Source: Leuctra nigra (Eukaryota > Arthropoda > Insecta > Plecoptera > Leuctridae). From it: a stretch of 64,000 nt of DNA. Positions 23,097 through 32,000 of the stretch are shown here, piece after piece. The stretch is from the NCBI GenBank assembly GCA_934045905.1, contig OW203762.1, positions 22,476,345 to 22,540,344 on the forward strand, read 5' to 3'. How positions within the stretch are numbered: position 1 is the stretch's first letter; every line of letters starts with the position of its first letter. The notes under the pieces were generated by a model that was given only the letters and a program-made list of their open reading frames with translations, made no database searches and was not told where the DNA came from. The position numbers were made by a program, and so were the translations under genes.

Positions 23097-26000
23097 CTGG
23101 AAATAAAAATATACATTGAGTCTTTTGTAAAATTATAAAACAAACAATGAAATTGTATTCTTTCTTGTTACCAATCTTGGTAAGAAAATGATGAAATTAC
23201 CTGGCATAAAGATTGACAAGAGAAAGACCGGAGGACAGAGATTCGGACGAATTGCTGAAAGAAAAATAATAAGTAATACATAAAACAAATTAACAAAAAT
23301 CAATAAGCAGTAACCTCAAAACATTCCAAGGAAAAATCATGAATACAAACAACAAATCTAAATCACGGTTTCAATCTCGTTTTTCATTTATATAATACGT
23401 CAAAAGTTACTCAGAATAGTTTTCCATCGTTTTTATTAAACTTTGACTGATTGTTATAACTTTTAAAAAGTCAAACACGGCGTCGTATGTTGAAAGTTAA
23501 ATTGAAATGAGAACTTGGTTTTGAAAGTTCTGAACAAGCTCCTACTACCTGAGACAGGATCCTGGAGTGCCCCTGTATCCTGGAGTGGCTGGAGAGCGGA
23601 ATCTGTGGCTATACGGAGTCACTGGAGATCTGGAGTTGGGCGCGCCTGGAGTGCTGGAAGACTGGGAGCAGTATCCGGGAGAGGGATTCCTGCAGGATCA
23701 TCACACACTACTAATTTCATTCCATTCGCTCTTCTCGCACCAAAGAAAGAAGTCAATCAGATTACTATCTTCAGGCCGAACCAAACTTGATTAGTCTTTT
23801 GGAAAGTGATGGTTTCTTAATTTACGTGCTTTGAAAGCTTTATCGCAAGTTTGATCTCTTGACTTTTAGTGATGATGATGATTTTCAGAGCCGAGTTGCT
23901 AATTGTCATTCTTCTCGCAGTATCAAGATAGAGTGAAGCTAAATAAGTCCACGTCGAAAGGAGACGATTTGAAAGATATCTGACGACGAAGGGTTTAGTT
24001 TAGTTTGTTTTGTACAACTAAGACGAAGGACAACAATGGATAGATATATTATGTTGGAAGCAATGAGTCTATGGACATACTCTACTTTTGTTTTGTTTAG
24101 ATAAGAGTTGAACAACAATGAAAAACTAGACGAGTTGAAACTCCGCTAAGTTTTGGTAGCTGCAAAAAGTGTGGAAAATAGAGAAGGTGTTGGATTGTTC
24201 GAAGTATAAAGCTTCATGCACACTGCCAAACCAGGGTGAACTTTCAAAATCCGAGCTCATTCCCCACCCACAACATAAATTGTACATTTGTTTAATTCGA
24301 TTTTTGATGTTTCAGGTCATCAATCAAATGTTAATATCTGTACCTCAGAGGAAGAAGGGCGGAAGTCCATTTCAATGATGAATGAGAAGAACTCAGAAAA
24401 CCAGTAATTCTGTCTTCATCCAATCGTACTTGTAAATAGTGGCCTGAGTCATTGTGTAAGTGAATACCTACTTAAATTCAATATTATTGTTGACATCAGT
24501 CAAATGACAATTGATCGAGCTTGATTACATCAATTCAACAGGGTGCAACGCAAAATCGAGAAAATAGTCTTCCGTTCTTCTACCTCTAAAGTATATGCAA
24601 TAGCTACAAAATATTTGTTCAAGTTTGCATGCCACGTCGTGTTTAATTGGCTGATGGATTGGTAATTGGTAGGTATATTATACCATTACTATGCGACTGA
24701 AGACTGGGATTGATTAAACACTTGAATGCGAACGCCCGCTTGGTAGGGAACCATTCCATCATTTGCCCTGTCATGATAGAAGTGAAGGCAGTAACGCTCT
24801 GGACTTCAACTCAGAGGTGGCTCGTTTCACGCGACTGTCTTTCATGACTGCGGTATTCTCGTGGTTTCTTTCAGCGATGAGGTAAATGATGAGAAGGTTC
24901 CCTACCGCCTCTTTCCCACATTACATAATTTCCCCTTCTTCATCATCATAATCCTTCATCCGTCGCCATTATTCTGGTTGTAAAGTTGTGCGCCATTAAA
25001 GAAAATTAAAAATGACGTGTCGCCCCGACGATTGCCAGCTTAGCACGGTATTGAGATTTGTGTTGGCCGATGACAGGGCTAGGCCGACGAGCATTTATGC
25101 TCATGTGTAAGGTTTACCTTTGCCGGACAGACCAGTGGTGAGACCACGGGAAAAATTCGGCCAGGGTCGACCTACCCTTACCCTTCCTCGAATTCACGGT
25201 CCTCTCGGGCCGGCCTTCTACCCCTAGAACGAAATTTAGAAATTCTAGAACGAAAACGGAATCATGTCATCCACCCGATCGGGTTCCACCGGCTTCAACC
25301 CTCCCACCCCCATTCCGGACTGGCGTCCCACCAGTGCCGGACTCCCCAGGATCGGCGACCCATTTGATTGACACCTTCCCATGACCTCCATTTATAATCG
25401 ACAAAAATAAAAATAAATTTAATGTGCGCAAAAAGACCTAGTTTAGGTTGATGCTCACCTGTATTTAGCCTGATCGTAGACCGGTGCTCGCTGCTGCTGC
25501 TGAGAAGAAGAAGAAGGCAGCTTTCTGTCGCCACTGCTCGACCTCTGACTCAGCGAGTTGTAGCTGCCATATATCGGCCTTGGACACGCGTCACCGTCGC
25601 TGCTGTGGTTGCTGCCGCCGCTCACTGAAGCTGCTCCGGAGCGCTTGTAGCCCAGTGTCAGACGGTTGGGCGTCACCCACATCTGACTCTGACTCTGACT
25701 CTGACTCTGACTGGGTGGCTGGCCGCGCTGTCGGGAGGGTCACAAGCGTTAGAGGGGGTGACGTATTATAACAAGTGAAAGTAGAACGTTTTTGAAAGTC
25801 AGACATCATTGGCAAATGTGTAAAATGCCAGATCGTTTGTCTGAGTGACAAAACTTGGTTATTGTACTGAGCCAAATCACAGTCAAAGCTGTCGTTTTAA
25901 TATTTCTGAAATAATTTATTTTATTATTACATGTTTTTAAGTTTAGTTTCCAATTATCCTACCTATATTCATAGAAATCGAACATGTTGACAATGACAAG

Positions 26001-29000
26001 ATAATGCCAATATAAGAATACTTATGACAAAATTCTCAAAGATACTTTACGAACATTCTGTTATAGTTTTACATTATTCGAAAATTATTTTATGAACGTC
26101 AGTTTAGAAAACAAATCTAAATAAACCGAAAAACCATAGAAAGGTATAGAGCGGGTTTTCATGAGACGTTTTGTATCGTGATCGTCCTAGTTTGTATGAA
26201 AACCTCAACGGGTTTTCTCGGGCCTGGCAAAATTTGGTCTCTATCTTTAACCGAATTTGACTGTCATGTGAGGAAATGTTTGCTAGCAAATGATAACACT
26301 CTTAGATATGAGACACAAAATATTATTACTGCAGATATTCTGCCAATGTGAAACTTATATCATTGACACACATACGTATGCATCAACAGTCACTTTTGAA
26401 AGCTGATGTACAAAGCACTCCTCAACAGATTGCAAGTTTACATTTTGTTTTGTTATTTGCAGGCATGATGAAATATGAGTTTCAGAAGATTCGTTCCCCT
26501 TCGCGTATTTGCATGATTTCTTTGTCAGTCGCGAGAAGTGCTTTTAGGATTCCTGTGAAGCAAAGTGCATGTTTGAGGCAAGTGCACCGAGACCGGATCT
26601 GCCGCGTACACATTGTAATTATTGTTTCTTTTTAATAAAATATTCACAATCTCGTCTCTTGAACTGGCAAGACCATCAAGTAAAAGACGCAAAGATTAAT
26701 GAGAGTGGTAATAATATCAAGTGGATTATAATCAATATTTAAATTGTAATTTCTATGCAATATTTTACTAATAAAAAGATATTGTAAGCAACCTTACTTC
26801 TACCTCTTTGAATAATGTAGCATTAGAATTTTTGTAGGATGACAACAATGGAATCAATCGATGGCTTACGACAATGGACGTAACAATGCTGGCCCAAATG
26901 GAAATTGATGTACAGATATCTTGGTGTTTTATTAGCAAAAGTGTAGATCCTGAATACCAATCAAGAATTAACGCGATATAACCGATTTTAGTATAATGTT
27001 GTATTCACTTCTTCTATTAATCAATTTATGTTGTGCAATTATTGTTTCACATAGCTGTTGTGTTAATTGTGACCAGGTTAAAATCTACCATTGCCACAAG
27101 GCCATAACTTTAAGCTAAAAGTGACATCGGTAGATTGTAGAACTGGGACTGGACTCAACAATGGTTCGAATATCTCTAAGAAGACACTAACTTGGACGGA
27201 CATTACTGATGAGGGTTTGAGATCTCCGAGGAGAATGGAATGAAGGTAGTAACTGTCACTACGAATTATTGTCATGCCACCGATGATGATTCTGTCACCA
27301 CGTTGCACATGCGTGCGCAACCCTCTTATACTCGGCTTCACGAGTAGCTTTTCAGCTCGATTGATGAAAAACTAGGTTTCCCTTCCAATAATCCTGAATC
27401 CACTTGAAGTTTTCATCACAACAAGTTTCTCAACTATGCTATCTTTGTTCATTGAGATTTATAATTGAGATAAAAAAACGTAAGTCCCGAAAAAAACTGT
27501 CGTATTATGCACACGAGTGTGCACTTTTCTAGTGAGCAGTAAGCAGTGCAAAAAGGGAAGATATCACTTAATTGTTCTAATTAGTTTTCGCAGACCCCCA
27601 TCGTCTTGTGGAGTTGGTGAAAACTTGAAATTGGGTGGGGAGTTAGCGAACTTTTGGAAAACGATTGCCGATTTCCTTAAACTTCTATTTAAATCTGAAA
27701 AATGTATTTATTGACTTCTTGACGACAGCCCTCATTGTGAGTTTGGTTGACGTTTACCTTGAGCGACGACGGCAAGTGTCCCGACCCTCCAGACTCTCTC
27801 TGCGACGATTGATACCTGGAGGAGACCGGCGTCCCCATGTTACAGACGGGCGTCGCCGGCGAGGACGTGGGGCGTTGTCGCTGATACTCCTTCACTACAT
27901 TCTCACTGGAACAAGAGATCGAGGACAGTTACAAGGACTGCGATGTCACTCAGTTGACCGGCGTCCCCATGTTACAGACGGGCGTCGCCGGCGAGGACGT
28001 GGGGCGTCGTCGCTGATACTCCTTCACTACATTCTCACTGGAACAAGAGATCGAGGACAGTTACAAGGACTGCGATGTCACTCAGTTGACCGGCGTCCCC
28101 ATGTTACAGACGGGCGTCGCCGGCGAGGACGTGGGGCGTCGCCGCTGATACTCCTTCACTACATTCTCACTGGAACAAGAGATCGAGGACAGTTACAAGG
28201 ACTGCGATGTCTCACAGTTGACCGGCGTCCCCATGTTACAGACGGGCGTCGCCGGCGAGGACGTGGGGCGTCGTCGCTGATACTCCTTCACTACATTCTC
28301 ACTGGAACAAGAGATCGAGGACAGTTACAAGGACTGCGATGTCTCACAGTTGACCGACGTCCCCATGTTACAGACGGGCGTCGCCGGCGAGGACGTGGAG
28401 CGTCGTCGCTGATACTCCTTCACTACATTCTCACTGGAACAAGAGATCGAGGACAGTTACAAGGACTGCGATGTCTCACAGTTGACCGGCGTCGCCATGT
28501 TACAGACGGGCGTCGCCGGCGAGGACGTGGGGCGTCGTCGCTGATACTCCTTCACTACATTCTCACTGGAACAAGAGATCGAGGACAGTTACAAGGTCTG
28601 CGATGTCTCACAGTTGACCGGCGTCCCCATGTTACAGACGGGCGTCGCCGGCGAGGACGTGGGGCGTCGTCGCTGATACTCCTTCACTACATTCTCACTG
28701 GAACAAGAGATCGAGGACAGTTACAAGGACTGCGATGTCTCACAGTTGACCGACGTCCCCATGTTACAGACGGGCGTCGCCGGTGAGGACGTGGAGCGTC
28801 GTCGCTGATACTCCTTCACTACATTCTCACTGGAACAAGAGATCGAGGACAGTTACAAGGACTGCGATGTCACGTGGAGTTGACCGGCGTCGCCATGTTA
28901 CAGACGGGCGTCGCCGGCGAGGACGTGGGGCGTCGTCGCTGATACTCCTTCACTACATTCTCACTGGAACAAGAGATCGAGGACAGTTACAAGGACTGCG

Positions 29001-32000
29001 ATGTCTCACAGTTGACCGGCGTCGCCATGTCACAGACGGGCGTCGCCGGCGAGGACGTGGGGCGTCGTCGCTGATACTCCTTCACTACATTCTCACTGGA
29101 ACAAGAGATCGAGGACAGTTACAAGGACTGCGATGTCTCACAGTTGACCGGCGTCGCCATGTTACAGACGGGCGTCGCCGGCGAGGACGTGGGGCGTCGT
29201 CGCTGATACTCCTTCACTACATTCTCACTGGAACAAGAGATCGAGGACAGTTACAAGGACTGCGATGTCTCACAGTTGACCGGCGTCGCCATGTTACAGA
29301 CGGGCGTCGCCGGCGAGGACGTGGGGCGTCGTCGCTGATACTCCTTCACTACATTCTCACTGGAACAAGAGATCGAGGACAGTTACAAGGACTGCGATGT
29401 CTCACAGTTGACCGGCGTCGCCATGTTACAGACGGGCGTCGCCGGCGAGGACGTGGGGCGTCGTCGCTGATACTCCTTCACTACATTCTCACTGGAACAA
29501 GAGATCGAGGACAGTTACAAGGACTGCGATGTATCATGGAGTTGACCGGCGTCCCCATGTTACAGACGGGCGTCGCCGGCGAGGACGTGGGGCGTCGTCG
29601 CTGATACTCCTTCACTACATTCTCACTGGAACAAGAGATCGAGGACAGTTACAAGGACTGCGATGTCTCACAGTTGACCGGCGTCGCCATGTTACAGACG
29701 GGCGTCGCCGGCGAGGACGTGGGGCGTCGTCGCTGATACTCCTTCACTACATTCTAACTGGAACAAGAGATCGAGGACAGTTACAAGGACTGCGATGTCT
29801 CACAGTTGACCGGCGTCGCCATGTTACAGACGGGCGTCGCCGGCGAGGACGTGGGGCGTCGTCGCTGATACTCCTTCACTACATTCTCACTGGAACAAGA
29901 GATCGAGGACAGTTACAAGGACTGCGATGTCACTCAGTTGACCGGCGTCCCCATGTTACTGACGGGCGTCGCCGGCGAGGACGTGGGGCGTCGTCGCTGA
30001 TACTCCTTCACTACATTCTCACTGGAACAAGAGATCGAGGACAGTTACAAGGACTGCGATGTCTCACAGTTGACCGGCGTCCCCATGTTACTGACGGGCG
30101 TCGCCGGCGAGGACGTGGGGCGTCGTCGCTGATACTCCTTCACTACATTCACACTGGAACAAGAGATCGAGGACAGTTACAAGGACTGCGATGTCTCACA
30201 GTTGACCGGCGTCGCCATGTTACAGACGGGCGTCGCCGGCGAGGACGTGGGGCGTCGTCGCTGATACTCCTTCACTACATTCTCACTGGAACAAGAGATC
30301 GAGGACAGTTACAAGGACTGCGATGTCTCACAGTTGACCGGCGTCGCCATGTCACAGACGGGCGTCGCCGGCGAGGACGTGGGGCGTCGTCGCTGATACT
30401 CCTTCACTACATTCTCACTGGAACAAGAGATCGAGGACAGTTACAAGGACTGCGATGTCTCACAGTTGACCGGCGTCGCCATGTTACAGACGGGCGTCGC
30501 CGGCGAGGACGTGGGGCGTCGTCGCTGATACTCCTTCACTACATTCTCACTGGAACAAGAGATCGAGGACAGTTACAAGGACTGCGATGTCTCACAGTTG
30601 ACCGGCGTCGCCATGTTACAGACGGGCGTCGCCGGCGAGGACGTGGGGCGTCGTCGCTGATACTCCTTCACTACATTCTCACTGGAACAAGAGATCGAGG
30701 ACAGTTACAAGGACTGCGATGTCTCACAGTTGACCGGCGTCCCCATGTTACAGACGGGCGTCGCCGGCGAGGACGTGGGGCGTCGTCGCTGATACTCCTT
30801 CACTACATTCTCACTGGAACAAGAGATCGAGGACAGTTACAAGGACTGCGATGTCTCACAGTTGACCGGCGTCCCCATGTTACAGACGGGCGTCGCCGGC
30901 GAGGACGTGGGGCGTCGTCGCTGATACTCCTTCACTACATTCTCACTGGAACAAGAGATCGAGGACAGTTACAAGGACTGCGATGTCTCACAGTTGACCG
31001 GCGTCGCCATGTTACAGACGGGCGTCGCCGGCGAGGACGTGGGGCGTCGTCGCTGATACTCCTTCACTACATTCTCACTGGAACAAGAGATCGAGGACAG
31101 TTACAAGGACTGCGATGTCACTCAGTTGACCGGCGTCCCCATGTTACTGACGGGCGTCGCCGGCGAGGACGTGGGGCGTCGTCGCTGATACTCCTTCACT
31201 ACATTCTCACTGGAACAAGAGATCGAGGACAGTTACAAGGACTGCGATGTCTCACAGTTGACCGGCGTCCCCATGTTACTGACGGGCGTCGCCGGCGAGG
31301 ACGTGGGGCGTCGTCGCTGATACTCCTTCACTACATTCTCACTGGAACAAGAGATCGAGGACAGTTACAAGGACTGCGATGTCTCACAGTTGACCGGCGT
31401 CGCCATGTTACAGACGGGCGTCGCCGGCGAGGACGTGGGGCGTCGTCGCTGATACTCCTTCACTACATTCTCACTGGAACAAGAGATCGAGGACAGTTAC
31501 AAGGACTGCGATGTCTCACAGTTGACCGGCGTCGCCAAGTCACAGACGGGCGTCGCCGGCGAGGACGTGGGGCGTCGTCGCTGATACTCCTTCACTACAT
31601 TCTCACTGGAACAAGAGATCGAGGACAGTTACAAGGACTGCGATGTCTCACAGTTGACCGGCGTCCCCATGTTACTGACGGGCGTCGCCGGCGAGGACGT
31701 GGGGCGTCGTCGCTGATACTCCTTCACTACATTCTCACTGGAACAAGAGATCGAGGACAGTTACAAGGACTGCGATGTCTCACAGTTGACCGGCGTCGCC
31801 ATGTTACAGACGGGCGTCGCCGGCGAGGACGTGGGGCGTCGTCGCTGATACTCCTTCACTACATTCTCACTGGAACAAGAGATCGAGGACAGTTACAAGG
31901 ACTGCGATGTCTCACAGTTGACCGGCGTCGCCATGTCACAGACGGGCGTCGCCGGCGAGGACGTGGGGCGTCGTCGCTGATACTCCTTCACTACATTCTC

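Noticed and set aside
23515..23794. Plus-strand frames of 91 and 75 codons
   Set aside because: They are antisense to exon 7 of the RNF212-like gene, whose splice phases fit its neighbours exactly.
25591..25875. Minus-strand frame with a Ser-Glu repeat
   Set aside because: It is the wrong frame of the hexanucleotide repeat; the adjacent frame with matching splice sites is the real exon 6.
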